Notes: generated from the letters alone by a model not told the origin. A stretch of DNA of 64,000 bases from JBFMAI01 sp040755725 (GCA_040755725.1 JBFMAI010000032.1:132571-196570), one strand, 5' to 3'. Shown: positions 18,384-27,930, counted from the stretch's first letter. Program-made: numbers and translations.

Positions 18384-19951
18384 TCACCGCAGCCCGCAGC
18401 CTGCTTGTCGCCGTGCTTCTCGCGCCGGCCAGCGGCGAGATCACGCTGCCCGGGACGCAGCCGGGCGAGCACGGGCTGACGTTGGAGACCGTCGAGCAAT
18501 GCGCCGTGTGCCACGGGCAGACGGCCAGCCAGCGGTACGATCCGCTCGCCTCGTGGCAGACCGGCCTCATGTCGCTCGCCTCCAAAGACCCCGTGTTCCG
18601 CGCCGCGCTGGCCGTCGCCAACCAGGATATCCCCGGCGTCGGCGACTTCTGCCTCCGCTGCCACGCCCCCCGCGGCTTCCTGTCCGGAAGGACGAAGCCG
18701 GCCGACGGCTCCGCGCTGGAGCCGGACGACCTACACGGCGTAAGCTGTGCCACGTGCCACCGCCTCGTTGATCCGCGCACCCCGGAGGCCGGCTGGCTGA
18801 CCAAGACCGTCCCCCCCGGCCTGGGAAACGGCATGATGGTGTTCGATCCGGCGTACGTCATGCGCGGCCCCTACGGCGATGACCCGAAGCTCCGCATGAG
18901 ACCGCACCAGGCCCGCCAGTCGCCCTTTGTGATGTCGGGGCACCTCTGCGGCACCTGTCACGACGTGTCGAACCCGACGTTGGCCGAAGACGTCAAGACG
19001 CAGCCGCCGCACACTTTCGGGCACATCGAGCGGACCTACAGCGAGTGGTTGCTCAGCGATTTTGCCCAGCAGGGCCGGGCGGGATCGTGTCAGGCGTGTC
19101 ACTACCCCGCTGTCGCGGGCGGTGGCTACCCCAGCCGCTTCCGCGAGAACCCGAAGCGCGAACCCTTCGCCGAGCACGGGGCCTCCGGTGGGTCCACGTG
19201 GGTCCAGGAGGCGATTTGGCGGCTGTGGGACGGGCGGGACATGGACCGCGCGGCGCTGGATCGCGGGCAGGAGAAGGCCCGGCGGCTGCTCCGCAGCGCG
19301 GCGAAGCTCGACCTGAGCTTCCCGCAGGCCGGGCGCGCGCGGGTGCGCATCACCAATCTCGCGGGCCACAAACTGCCCACCGGCTATCCCGAAGGCCGCC
19401 GCATGTGGCTGCAAACGTGCGTCTACGACACCGAGGGCAAGCTGATCGAGGAGCGCGGCCGCTACGGCGAAAAGGACGACACGGTCGCGGGCCGCCCGGC
19501 GCGCTACCCGACGCTGCTCGACCCCGAGCGGACGCGCGTCTACGAGTGCCTGCCCGCTATCAGCGACGCGCAGGCGAAGAAGTACGGCAAGGAGCCTGGG
19601 CCGTCGTTCTTCTTCGTGCTCAATGACGTGATCGCCAAGGACAACCGCATTCCGCCGAGGGGCTTTGCGAACGCCGCGTTCGCGGAGCGACACTGCCAGC
19701 CGGTCGCGGCGACGTATGCGGATGGGCAGCACTGGGACGATGTGGACCTGGAGTTGCCCCCGGGTGCCGTGCGGGTTGAGGTCCGCCTGCTGTACCAGTC
19801 GGTGTCGGCCGAGTACGTCAAGTTCCTGGTCGAGGAAAACCGCAGCGACGAGTGGAGTCGGCGGCTCCACGACGTTTGGACCAAGACGAACTTCTGTCCA
19901 CCCGAGGTGATCGCGGAGGCGACGGCCGCGGTCGAGCAGCCCGGATCGTGA
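18362..19951 (+). CDS. Secreted multiheme (five CXXCH) c-type cytochrome
   Basis: This 529-residue protein has an N-terminal signal sequence (RSLLVAVLLAPASG). It contains five heme-binding motifs: CAVCH (residue 47), CLRCH (97), CATCH (129), CGTCH (196) and CQACH (243). All lie in the first half, with scattered His available as distal ligands. The second half, from about residue 310, has no heme motifs and looks like a beta-rich domain (RARVRITNLAGHKLPTGYPE). This layout is seen in multiheme cytochromes of the cytochrome c554/NrfA-like superfamily in planctomycetes; the electron donor and acceptor are unknown. It overlaps the ModE-type gene by 22 bases and precedes mobA by 10. Confidence 0.88.
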   Translation: MRITLSVITAARSLLVAVLLAPASGEITLPGTQPGEHGLTLETVEQCAVCHGQTASQRYDPLASWQTGLMSLASKDPVFRAALAVANQDIPGVGDFCLRCHAPRGFLSGRTKPADGSALEPDDLHGVSCATCHRLVDPRTPEAGWLTKTVPPGLGNGMMVFDPAYVMRGPYGDDPKLRMRPHQARQSPFVMSGHLCGTCHDVSNPTLAEDVKTQPPHTFGHIERTYSEWLLSDFAQQGRAGSCQACHYPAVAGGGYPSRFRENPKREPFAEHGASGGSTWVQEAIWRLWDGRDMDRAALDRGQEKARRLLRSAAKLDLSFPQAGRARVRITNLAGHKLPTGYPEGRRMWLQTCVYDTEGKLIEERGRYGEKDDTVAGRPARYPTLLDPERTRVYECLPAISDAQAKKYGKEPGPSFFFVLNDVIAKDNRIPPRGFANAAFAERHCQPVAATYADGQHWDDVDLELPPGAVRVEVRLLYQSVSAEYVKFLVEENRSDEWSRRLHDVWTKTNFCPPEVIAEATAAVEQPGS

Positions 19952-19961
19952 GCGACACCGC

Positions 19962-20642
19962 ATGAATCGGCCAAAAGAGCCACCCCATGACGGGCCGCGC
20001 GTCGGCCAAGGCCCGATTCTCGGCGGCGTGCTCATCGGCGGCGGAAGCACGCGCATGGGGCAGCCGAAGTCGCTGCTGGTTCATCAGGGCGTCAGCTTTG
20101 TGGAACGGGTGGTCACGGCCCTGCGATCCGTCGTGGACGAAGTGGTGTTGCTGGGCGACGGCCTCCTGCCGGACTCGTCGGCCCCCTTGCGCCGTCTGCC
20201 GGACGCCGCCGGCCTGCGCGGTCCTCTGGCGGGCATACTCGCGGCCCTGCGCTCGGACCGGCAGGCGGGTTGGATCATTGCCGCGTGCGATTTGCCGCTG
20301 CTACGCACCGCGGCCGTCGTGTGGCTCGTGCAGCGACGTGGACCGGGCCGACAAGCCATTCTGCCCAGCGTGACGGCGGACCGTGTTGAGCCGCTGCTGG
20401 CGGTCTACGAAGCCGATGCGCTGCCGCTTGTGGAGGAGCTGGTTGCCGAGGGCCGCCCGGCGCCCCACCGGCTGGCGGGCCGCGCGGGGGTTTACTCGCC
20501 CACGGTGCCGGCTGAGTTGCAGCCCTGTTGGACCAACGTCAACACGCCGGCGGAGTTGAGCCGAATCGAGCGCGAGCGCGATCGACAGCACCGGGAAAAG
20601 AACCGCTCGGGAACACCCGACCCTCCCCCAACCCCTCCCTGA
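19962..20642 (+). CDS. mobA: Molybdenum cofactor guanylyltransferase (MobA-like)
   Basis: This 226-residue protein has the MobA nucleotidyltransferase signature GVLIGGGSTRMGQPKSLL. AGLRGPLAGILAAL and the metal-site segment AACDLPLLRTAA follow, and the C-terminal part contains WTNVNTPAEL. MobA attaches GMP to molybdopterin in the cytoplasm. Its position after a ModE-type regulator and a cytochrome suggests service to a molybdoenzyme encoded elsewhere. The last residues (GTPDPPPTPP) and the stop codon come from dispersed repeat B at 20619-20656, so the native C-terminus probably ended earlier. Related transferases (CofC, IspD-like) are less likely given the TRMG and NTPAE motifs. Confidence 0.88.
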   Translation: MNRPKEPPHDGPRVGQGPILGGVLIGGGSTRMGQPKSLLVHQGVSFVERVVTALRSVVDEVVLLGDGLLPDSSAPLRRLPDAAGLRGPLAGILAALRSDRQAGWIIAACDLPLLRTAAVVWLVQRRGPGRQAILPSVTADRVEPLLAVYEADALPLVEELVAEGRPAPHRLAGRAGVYSPTVPAELQPCWTNVNTPAELSRIERERDRQHREKNRSGTPDPPPTPP

Positions 20643-20656
20643 GAGGGAGGGGAGTC
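20619..20656 (+). repeat. Dispersed hairpin repeat, family B copy 1
   Basis: CCCTCCCCCAA leads into a perfect hairpin, CCCCTCCCT (20632-20640), loop GAG, AGGGAGGGG (20644-20652). It supplies the mobA stop codon and could act as a bidirectional terminator toward the FHA gene. Other copies: 24579-24616, 30337-30373, 58286-58322. Confidence 0.8.
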
Positions 20657-20696
20657 ACGGGACGACCGCTGAGCCACCGTGCGCAATCGTGCGCCC

Positions 20697-20761
20697 CGAG
20701 AGGGCGATCCCGGCGTACCGGGGCTGCCGAGCCGCGGGTCGCCGGGAGGCTCGCCCTCCCT
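20697..20761 (+). repeat. Dispersed GC palindrome, family A copy 1
   Basis: This copy has arms AGGGCGATCCCGGCG and CGCCGGGAGGCTCGCCCT around GCCGAGCCGCGGG. It is intergenic, between mobA and the FHA gene. The flank ACCGAATTGCGCGCGG resembles the flanks of copies 2 and 4. Confidence 0.75.
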
Positions 20762-20844
20762 GCCAGCGTTACCGAATTGCGCGCGGCTGTCACGTGCGGG
20801 GCCGAGAGACCCGCCGCGCGCCGGGCAGATTCTGTAACGGGGCC

Positions 20845-21624
20845 CTACGTCGGCGGGACTTCGACCCACGCGCCGGGGTTGGCCGCGTTGACGATCACGT
20901 CGTGCAACTCCTTGGCCACGCTGTGCAGCTTCACGCACATCCAGTCGGCGGCCGCCTGCGGAATGACCCCCATGATCTCGCCCAGGTAGCGCTTGAAGCG
21001 GTTGTTCGGCCAGACGAGGTGCAGCTCCAGGCACACGGCGTCGCCCGGTGGGGTACTGGTCGGGATCAGCAGCCCACCGTGACCGATCTTCAGCGTGTCG
21101 CCGGGGCGGAAGATCTCGCGCGGCGAAACGCTGAAGGTGCGGTACTTGAGCCGCATGCTCGACGGCAGCAGACAGAACTTGCTGCGCAGGAGCATCCGCG
21201 CGCGGGCCGCGGCCTCGGTCGCCCCCGGCAGTGCCGGGTGCGTGCGGAACTGAAGCACGTACAGGGAAATCTGGATGCTGTCGCCGTGCTTGAGTACCGC
21301 CGATTCGACGCGCTTGTTGTTCAGCGTCGTCCCGTAGTTCGAGTTAGCGTCCTCGAGCACGTACTCGCCGTTGTCCAGGGTGATGGTGGCGTGGACGCGC
21401 GACACGGTATGGTGCGGCAGGTAGATGTCGGCGTGACTCGACCGGCCGATCGTCACACTGCCGTACGGCAAATAATACTCGAAGACCCCGGTGTCCGGCC
21501 CAAAGACCTGGAGGTACGGCCGATGGGCGTGCTGGCGCGGCCCTTCGGGGGCCACCTCCACTTCCGCGCGGTTCTGCGGCTCGATCGGCGGGAGTTCGTC
21601 CAGGCCGGGGAACTCGTCGGTCAT
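20845..21624 (-). CDS. FHA-domain protein with uncharacterised C-terminal domain
   Basis: This 259-residue cytoplasmic protein has an FHA domain at about residues 50-130 with the core phospho-Thr-binding residues: GSVTIGRSSHADIYLP, VSRVHATITL and NSNYGTTLNNKRV. FHA domains bind phosphothreonine peptides made by Hanks-type kinases. The C-terminal ~100 residues (LKYRTFSVSPREIFRPGD...HLVWPNNRFKRYLGEIMG) form a second domain I cannot name; the strand pattern is PilZ-like but the RxxxR motif is not clear. GAGGAG precedes ATG at 21624. The gene is divergent from the kinase gene at 21796, only 171 bases away, which supports a kinase-reader pair. Confidence 0.88.
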   Translation of the reverse strand: MTDEFPGLDELPPIEPQNRAEVEVAPEGPRQHAHRPYLQVFGPDTGVFEYYLPYGSVTIGRSSHADIYLPHHTVSRVHATITLDNGEYVLEDANSNYGTTLNNKRVESAVLKHGDSIQISLYVLQFRTHPALPGATEAAARARMLLRSKFCLLPSSMRLKYRTFSVSPREIFRPGDTLKIGHGGLLIPTSTPPGDAVCLELHLVWPNNRFKRYLGEIMGVIPQAAADWMCVKLHSVAKELHDVIVNAANPGAWVEVPPT

Positions 21625-21795
21625 GATTCACTCCTCGTCCGGCCCCAGCGACAGCCTGCCGGGGCGGCACTCACCTCGCCGGTCGCGCGTGACGATAATC
21701 CCAGAGACTCATCCGTTACATCGGCCGCCGGGGCCGAGCGCTCCAGTTAGCGGGCACCGGCGCAAGCGGGTCGAGGATTCCACGGTGCGCTGAGC

Positions 21796-24444
21796 ATGGT
21801 TGACGACGCGCGACCGACGCCGCCGGCGGGCAATCCGTCCCAGACGACGGACGGTTCGCAATGGCTATCGGACATGCGCCGCCGGTTACCCGCCGGCGAC
21901 GACGTCGCCACCTGGGACCCCAATCGCACGATCCCGCTCGACCCGCCCGAGACGCGGGACGTGGCGCCACCCGGACATGAACCCGGGCGGGTCACGCGCT
22001 CGACGGTTCACATAGCGGATGTCTGGGGTCAGGACTTCCCCGGACTGACACCGCACATGACCCTCAAGGGGCCCGATAAGGTCCGGGGCACGCCCCCGGG
22101 CGGGCCGGCGGCCCTGCCCGCCCCGCCTCCGCGCATCGCCATCCAGGGTTACGACGTGCGGAGCGTGCTGGGCGAGGGCGGCGTCGGCGTCGTGTACGAG
22201 GCGATCCAGAAGTCCATTGACCGGCGCATCGCGGTGAAGATGATCAAGCCGGAAATCGCCGCCAACCCGCACGAGCGCGACAAGTTCCTGACCGAGGCGC
22301 TGGTCACGGGGGCGCTGGACCACCCGAACATCGTCCCGATCCACGACCTGGGGGCCACGCCGGCGGGCCAGCCGTTCTACGTGATGAAGCTCGTGGAGGG
22401 CACGCCGTGGAGCCAGCGCCTGCCGGAGCTGTCGCTAGCGGAGAATCTCCGCATTCTGCTGGACGTGTGCGACGCGGTGAGCTTCGCCCACTCCAAGGGG
22501 GTCATTCACCGCGACCTGAAGCCCGAGAACATCATGCTCGGGCAGTTCGGCGAAGTGCAGTTGATGGATTGGGGCCTCGGCGCGTCCATTGTGGACGACG
22601 GCCGTCTGGCCCCGCTCACCGCCTCGCGCGCCGCGGGCGGAACGCCGGCGTACATGGCGCCCGAGATGGTCACCGGCGAGGACGGCCCGGTCGGGATTCA
22701 CAGCGACGTGTATCTGCTGGGCGCCATCCTGTACGAGATCGTCACCGGATATCCTCCCCACGACGGGCAGCGCATCCTCGAGTGCCTCGAAAATGCCCGC
22801 AACAACGTGATTCGCCCGACGGACCGCGGCGGCGTCCTGGTGGACATCGCCCGCCGTGCCATGCGGACCGATCCCGCCGACCGCTACCCCTCGGTGGCGG
22901 CGTTCAAAGACGCGCTGCTGGAGTACCAAGCGCACGCCGAGAGCATCAATCTCGCCCAGCGGTCGGCGGAGGTGCTGCGGACCGCGCAGGACCGTGGCGA
23001 TTACGACGCGTACTCGCAGGCCGTGTTCGGGTACCGCGAAGCCCTGAAAGTGTGGGACGGCAACACGGAGGCCCAAGCCGGTCTGGTCGCGGCCCGTGCC
23101 GCGTACGCCCGCTGCGCGCTGGCCCGCGGCGACCTCGATCTCGCCGCGTCGCAGCTTGACCCGGGCTGCCCCGCGCACCGGACACTCGCCGCGGAGGTCG
23201 CCGACGCGCAACGCCGCCGCGCTGCGGCCAAACGCCGGCTGCGGCTGTTTCGCGCGACCGTGGTCAGTCTGGCGGCCGGCCTCATTCTGGTGCTGACGGC
23301 GGCTTCGTTGTGGATCGCGGCGGCCAAGCGGCGGGAGAGTGCCGCGAAGGAAGCCGCCATCGCCGCCCGCGAGGCCGAGGCACAGCAGCGCCAGGTGGCC
23401 GAGGCCGCGACGGTCGAGGCCCGCGCCCAGGAGGCCCGCGCGGTCCAGGCGCTGGCGGACCTGGAGAAAGCCGTTCAGGCAATGGTCGCCGCCCAATCGC
23501 AGGAGGAGCGGGCCATCGCGCAGGCCCGCGCCGCGGAACTCGTCGCCATCGAAACACGGGACGAGCTGGCCAAGACCGGGATGTTGCTGGACAACTCGTG
23601 GTGGGTATTTGACGCCGACACCGCTCGTCAACGTCAGGCCGCGGCCGCGGCCGCGGACCGCCCCGTGACCCTGAGCATCGCGCTGGCGGACAACGTACCG
23701 CTCGAACTCGTGCTCATCCCGGCCGGCGAATTCGCGATGGGAAGTCCGCCAAAGGAGGAAAAACGCGCCGCGGATGAATACTTGCACCGCGTCCACCACA
23801 CCCGGCCGTTCTACCTGGGCAAGTTCGAACTCACGGAGGCCCAATGGCAAGCGGCGACCGGCGGGCCCGCGCGCAGTGCCGCGGGCCGGGCCGCCGACGC
23901 AACCCTGCCGGCCACCGGCATCACTTACGAGCAGGTCGTGGGCGAGCTGTTGCCGGCCCTCCAGCGTTTCGCGCCGCCCGGATACGTCTTTCACCTGCCG
24001 ACCGAGGCCCAGTGGGAATATGCCTGCCGGGCGGGGACGGCCACGGCATACGCCAGCGGTGACGGGACGGAATCGCTCGACGCCGTCGGTTGGTTCCTGT
24101 TCAACAGCAACCGCGAGGTCCAACCGGTCGGCCGCAAGCAGCCCAACGCATTCGGCCTGCACGACATGCACGGTAATGTGAGCGAAATGTGCGCCGACCT
24201 GCACGACGTCGGCTACTACCTCGAGTCGCCGACGGATGATCCGTGCCTCGCCGGTGAGGGCGAACGACGCGTCGTGCGCGGCGGGAGCGTGTTCAACACG
24301 CCGGAGCATTGCCGCGCGGCGTACCGCAGTTTCGTGTACGCCAAGAACAAGTATGAGTTTCTGGGCCTGCGGGTGGCACTGGTGCCCACCGAGAGCGCCA
24401 TCGTGAGTGACCGCCATCCGCCCACGTCCACGCCCGCACACTGA
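21796..24444 (+). CDS. Ser/Thr protein kinase fused to SUMF1 (formylglycine-generating-like) domain
   Basis: This 882-residue protein has a disordered N-terminus (1-110), then a Hanks-type kinase at ~115-390. The kinase has Lys148, HRDLKPENIM (His238, Asp240), DWG instead of DFG (Asp258) and YMAPEM. A TPR-like stretch (GYREALKVWDGNTEAQAGL) and a membrane segment (~489-511) follow, then an Ala/Glu coiled coil. The C-terminal SUMF1/FGE-sulfatase domain starts at ~650 (LVLIPAGEFAMGSPPKEEK) and runs through LPTEAQWEYACRAG, NAFGLHDMHGNVSEMCADL and VRGGSVFN. The catalytic cysteines of true FGE are not evident, so it may bind rather than oxidise. This fusion is typical of planctomycetes. ATG at 21796 is taken; no strong ribosome site is seen. 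Confidence 0.92.
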   Translation: MVDDARPTPPAGNPSQTTDGSQWLSDMRRRLPAGDDVATWDPNRTIPLDPPETRDVAPPGHEPGRVTRSTVHIADVWGQDFPGLTPHMTLKGPDKVRGTPPGGPAALPAPPPRIAIQGYDVRSVLGEGGVGVVYEAIQKSIDRRIAVKMIKPEIAANPHERDKFLTEALVTGALDHPNIVPIHDLGATPAGQPFYVMKLVEGTPWSQRLPELSLAENLRILLDVCDAVSFAHSKGVIHRDLKPENIMLGQFGEVQLMDWGLGASIVDDGRLAPLTASRAAGGTPAYMAPEMVTGEDGPVGIHSDVYLLGAILYEIVTGYPPHDGQRILECLENARNNVIRPTDRGGVLVDIARRAMRTDPADRYPSVAAFKDALLEYQAHAESINLAQRSAEVLRTAQDRGDYDAYSQAVFGYREALKVWDGNTEAQAGLVAARAAYARCALARGDLDLAASQLDPGCPAHRTLAAEVADAQRRRAAAKRRLRLFRATVVSLAAGLILVLTAASLWIAAAKRRESAAKEAAIAAREAEAQQRQVAEAATVEARAQEARAVQALADLEKAVQAMVAAQSQEERAIAQARAAELVAIETRDELAKTGMLLDNSWWVFDADTARQRQAAAAAADRPVTLSIALADNVPLELVLIPAGEFAMGSPPKEEKRAADEYLHRVHHTRPFYLGKFELTEAQWQAATGGPARSAAGRAADATLPATGITYEQVVGELLPALQRFAPPGYVFHLPTEAQWEYACRAGTATAYASGDGTESLDAVGWFLFNSNREVQPVGRKQPNAFGLHDMHGNVSEMCADLHDVGYYLESPTDDPCLAGEGERRVVRGGSVFNTPEHCRAAYRSFVYAKNKYEFLGLRVALVPTESAIVSDRHPPTSTPAH

Positions 24445-24578
24445 TGCCACGCCCGGGGGATGCACCGATTGGGTCGCCGCAGGCTTCGGGAGCCGGGTGG
24501 CGCAGGCGCCAGCCAATGGAATCCGGTGCCGAACCCCATCGCTGACCGCTCGGGAATGCAATCCGGATCGAGCGCTTC

Positions 24579-24616
24579 GACCCTCCCCGGACCCCTCCCT
24601 GAGAGGGAGGGGGGTC
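24579..24616 (+). repeat. Dispersed hairpin repeat, family B copy 2
   Basis: CCCTCCCCGGA leads into the same perfect 9-bp hairpin as copy 1 (stem 24592-24600 and 24604-24612). It lies between convergent genes (kinase-SUMF1 and the proline-rich protein), where it can serve both as terminator. Confidence 0.8.
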
Positions 24617-24628
24617 ATAGGACAGCCG

Positions 24629-25297
24629 CTACTGCTCGTCACGCAGGGCCAGTGGCGGGGCCAGGATTTCGGACAGGGCGACCGCCGCTCGCAGATCGGC
24701 CGGGTTGTGCAACATGGCCCGCAGCCGCTTCGCGGACACACCGGCCGGCCCCCGCGGCTGGGGTCGCGGTCCGGCCGTCTCCGGCGTCGCCACCAGCGGC
24801 GTCGTGTGCAGATCCACGTCCTCCGATTCGATCGCGGGCGCCGGCTGCGCTTTGGCGGGGACGGGCCGTCGCGGGCCGGCCGCGGCTCTGCGTCGTTCCT
24901 CCGCGGGGCGACGCAGAGGGCGGACGTCCGGGGGTTCGAGACGCGGCACTTCCGTCCGCGCGAACACGGGCGGTTCAACCGGCTTGGCGGGCGGCGGCAC
25001 CGCGACCCGCGCAGGCTCGGGCCGTGGCGGGGGTGGAACCCGCGCGGGCCGGGCCGTCGGTGCCGGCCCCTCGATCGGGGGTTGCGTGGTGGCCGGGGGC
25101 GGCTCAATGGGCGGCGGGCCGGCGATCGGCCGTCGGCGTCCGCCCACTCGTCGCTCCGCTTCCTTCTCGCCCGACTTCTTCTTCTGGAGGATGCCGCCGA
25201 TGACGCTCGCCAGCAGGATCACAATGTAGATGACCAAGTCGCTGTCGAGCCCGGCCGCGACCGGCAGACCCACGGGAATCGCCCACGCACCCATCAT
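24629..25297 (-). CDS. Proline-rich membrane-anchored protein downstream of FloA
   Basis: This 222-residue protein has an N-terminal membrane segment (SDLVIYIVILLASVIGGIL) and then a KKK-rich stop-transfer. A long Pro/Arg-rich disordered linker covers ~45-165. A short conserved-looking C-terminal helix follows (SAKRLRAMLHNPADLRAAVALSEILAPP). No enzymatic motif is visible. It begins 3 bases after the floA stop, so it is the third gene of the nfeD-floA operon and may be a partner of the flotillin scaffold. Function is not known to me; the C-terminal helix is the likely conserved unit. Confidence 0.7.
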   Translation of the reverse strand: MMGAWAIPVGLPVAAGLDSDLVIYIVILLASVIGGILQKKKSGEKEAERRVGGRRRPIAGPPPIEPPPATTQPPIEGPAPTARPARVPPPPRPEPARVAVPPPAKPVEPPVFARTEVPRLEPPDVRPLRRPAEERRRAAAGPRRPVPAKAQPAPAIESEDVDLHTTPLVATPETAGPRPQPRGPAGVSAKRLRAMLHNPADLRAAVALSEILAPPLALRDEQ

Positions 25298-25300
25298 GAA

Positions 25301-26320
25301 TCACTCACCAGGCTTGCCCTTGCCCGGCTCGGCGGGCGACCGACCGGAAATCGCATCGCGCATTCCGGTGTCGGCCTGAATGTTGCGCAGGCGGTAGTAG
25401 TCCATGACGCCCAGGTTGCCGCTGCGGAAGGCCTCGGCCATGGCCTTCGGGATCTCCGCTTCGGCCAACACGACGAGCGCACGGTTCTCGGCGACCTTGG
25501 CGACGTTTTCCTGCTCCTGGGCAATGGCCATCGCGCGGCGTTTCTCCGCCTCAGCCTGGAATCGCTTCTTGTCGGCTTCGGCCTGGTCCGCTTGGAGGCG
25601 TGCGCCGATGTTCGCACCGACGTCGATGTCGGCGATGTCGATGGAGAGAATCTCGTAAGCGGTTCCGGCGTCAAGTCCCTTCTGGAGCACCGCCTTGGAG
25701 ATCTTGTCGGGGTTCTCAAGCACTTCTTTGTGCGACTGGGCCGAGCCAATGGCCGACACAATGCCCTCGCCGACACGGGCGATGATGGTCTCCTCGGTCG
25801 CACCGCCGACCAGCCGCTGGATGTTCGTGCGCACGGTCACCCGGGCGCGGGCTTTGAGCTGAATGCCGTCTTTGGCGACGGCGTCGATCGTGGCGCGCCC
25901 CTGCGCCGGGTTGGGGCAGTCGATGACTTTGGGGTTTACGCTGGTCTGAACCGCGTCCACGATGTCGCGGCCCGCCAGATCGATCGCACAGGCGGTGCGA
26001 AAGTCCAAAGGGATCTTCGCCCGCTGCGCCGAAATCAGCGCTTGCACGACGTTCGGCACACGACCCCGAGCGAGGTAATGGTTCTCCAGGTCCGCCGTCG
26101 TGATGTCCGTCAGACCGGCCTTCCACGCCTGGATTTTGGTGTGCACGATGACGCTCGCGTTCACCTTCCGCAGCCACATCCCCACCAATTCCTTCATGGC
26201 CACCTGCGTCTTGGCCGACCAGGCCGTGATCCACAGCCGGCCGAAGTTGGCGAAGACCACGACCACGATGAGGAACAGGATGGCGAGAACGACGAAGCCG
26301 ACGAACCAGATGTATTCCAT
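25301..26320 (-). CDS. floA: Flotillin-like protein FloA
   Basis: This 339-residue protein has the expected FloA length. An N-terminal membrane hairpin ([20 protein letters not shown]) is followed by a SPFH/PHB domain: [20 protein letters not shown], then [22 protein letters not shown]-terminal Ala/Glu-rich coiled coil contains [17 protein letters not shown]. FloA organises functional membrane microdomains and is often paired with NfeD-type proteins. Here nfeD is immediately upstream (26 bases) and a proline-rich protein immediately downstream. GAGGG precedes ATG at 26320. Confidence 0.96.
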   Translation of the reverse strand: MEYIWFVGFVVLAILFLIVVVVFANFGRLWITAWSAKTQVAMKELVGMWLRKVNASVIVHTKIQAWKAGLTDITTADLENHYLARGRVPNVVQALISAQRAKIPLDFRTACAIDLAGRDIVDAVQTSVNPKVIDCPNPAQGRATIDAVAKDGIQLKARARVTVRTNIQRLVGGATEETIIARVGEGIVSAIGSAQSHKEVLENPDKISKAVLQKGLDAGTAYEILSIDIADIDVGANIGARLQADQAEADKKRFQAEAEKRRAMAIAQEQENVAKVAENRALVVLAEAEIPKAMAEAFRSGNLGVMDYYRLRNIQADTGMRDAISGRSPAEPGKGKPGE

Positions 26321-26346
26321 GCTGAACCCTCGCCTTGCAGTGGCTG

Positions 26347-27930
26347 TTAGTTGTGCTGCTCGTCAGGCAGCGGCCGGACCTCGATGCGCATGCCCTCACG
26401 CCGGATGACCTGTACCCGCCGGCCGGCCTCAACATACTCGCCCTGACTGGTCACGTCCACGATCTCCTGCCCGAAACGGGCTTGCCCGCCGGGCCGCAGA
26501 TCACCCGTGACGACGCCCACGTCGCCGACGGCGGCCACCTCGGGGTGCGCGTCGCTGAGGGCCAGGGCCTGGGCGTTCGGGTTGGCCAGGACCACGCCCG
26601 CGGCCACCTTGGTGCGCGGCAGATAGCGCACCAGCAGCGCGATACCGGCCATCGAGACGAGGACGCTGGCCGTCAGGACTTTCATGCCGGTCAGCAGGCC
26701 CTCCCACATTCCGCGCAGGTTGGGGGGTGAGAAGGTCGGCAACGCCGGCTCCTGCGGCACGAACGTCGCCAGGAGGCCGACGAGGATCAGCAGCACGCCG
26801 ACCAGGCCCACGATGCCAAACCCCGGTAGCACAAACAGCTCGATCCCCAGCAGGATCACGCCGATGCCCAGAATCACCAGCGTCCAGATGCCGGCCAACC
26901 CGGCCGCGTAGGGGGCGGCGAGGAAGATGGCCAGGGCGATCAGGGCCGTGGCCCCCGGGAGGATCAGGCCGGGCGACTGGAACTCCAGGTACCCCCCTAC
27001 CAGGACGATCACCAGCAGAATGCCGCGCACCACCGGGCTGTTCAACCAGGCGGCGAACTTCTCCCACCCGGAGCGCTCGTAACGGACCGGAACCGCCGCG
27101 AGCCCCAGTTGCTCGGTGAGATCGTCCAAGTCCGCGGCGATCCCCCGGGCAAAGCCGAAAGCGACCGCGTCGAACTGCGACATGGTGAGGAGTTCGTCGG
27201 CCCGGTCGACGGGCTGGGCGAGAGGGATGACCTTGCCCGTGGTGGGTTCGGTGTAGCTCTCGACCAGCCGCCACTCGCGTTTCTCCGGCGTCACCTCGTC
27301 GATGAGCTTCTTTTTCTCCTCCGTGACGACAAACCTTCGCTCGGGGGTGTCCCCGGGGCGCTCAATCCACCAGACCTCTTCGCCGACGACGACCATGGCC
27401 CGCGACAGGAGGGGGTCATAACCGTTGCGGGCGGCGGAGTCGCGGAACTCCTGAAGGATGGGGCTTTCCGCCTTGGCCCGCTCGGCCCCGCCCAGCTCCT
27501 GCACCCCGCCCAGCGGCACCACCATGATGGGGGCGCAGTCGCCGATGGACGACGAGGGGCTCATCCAGATTTCCCGGCAGGCCACGGAAATCATGGCCCC
27601 GGCGCTGTAGGCCTGCGGGTTGACCCAGGCCACGGTGCGGACATTCGACGGGACGTTTTTGATGAGCCGGCAGATGTCCAGGGCACTGCTGACCAGGCCG
27701 CCGGGCGTGTCCATCTCGAAGACGATGGTCGTCGCCCCCGTATCCTGGGCTTCCCGGAGCCGCCGCTCGATGCTGTCCCGCATGATGTCGTCGATGGTGC
27801 CGTTGATGGGGATCACGGCGCCGCGGGGGCGCGTGGGCGGGTCTCCGGCGGTCGCCGGGCTGACCGCCGCCCAGAACAACACCAACAAGCCGCCGACACG
27901 TCCGGCGAGCTGGGGGTCATACCGTCTCAT
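26347..27930 (-). CDS. NfeD-type membrane serine protease
   Basis: This 527-residue protein has a signal peptide ([18 protein letters not shown]). A ClpP-like serine protease domain follows: [30 protein letters not shown], and the nucleophile Ser in [15 protein letters not shown]. An insertion follows, then four to five membrane segments (about 295-425). The C-terminal NfeD OB-fold contains [17 protein letters not shown]. Long-form NfeD proteases cleave hydrophobic regions of stomatin/flotillin partners, and floA lies immediately downstream. GGAGG precedes ATG at 27930. The gene is divergent from the small basic protein at 28193. Confidence 0.93.
   Translation of the reverse strand: MRRYDPQLAGRVGGLLVLFWAAVSPATAGDPPTRPRGAVIPINGTIDDIMRDSIERRLREAQDTGATTIVFEMDTPGGLVSSALDICRLIKNVPSNVRTVAWVNPQAYSAGAMISVACREIWMSPSSSIGDCAPIMVVPLGGVQELGGAERAKAESPILQEFRDSAARNGYDPLLSRAMVVVGEEVWWIERPGDTPERRFVVTEEKKKLIDEVTPEKREWRLVESYTEPTTGKVIPLAQPVDRADELLTMSQFDAVAFGFARGIAADLDDLTEQLGLAAVPVRYERSGWEKFAAWLNSPVVRGILLVIVLVGGYLEFQSPGLILPGATALIALAIFLAAPYAAGLAGIWTLVILGIGVILLGIELFVLPGFGIVGLVGVLLILVGLLATFVPQEPALPTFSPPNLRGMWEGLLTGMKVLTASVLVSMAGIALLVRYLPRTKVAAGVVLANPNAQALALSDAHPEVAAVGDVGVVTGDLRPGGQARFGQEIVDVTSQGEYVEAGRRVQVIRREGMRIEVRPLPDEQHN

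Noticed and set aside
22435..25107. 890-codon open frame on the minus strand
   Set aside because: It is antisense to the kinase-SUMF1 gene and crosses into the gene on the other side. Its product is Arg/Pro/His-rich without domains; it is a shadow of GC-rich coding DNA.
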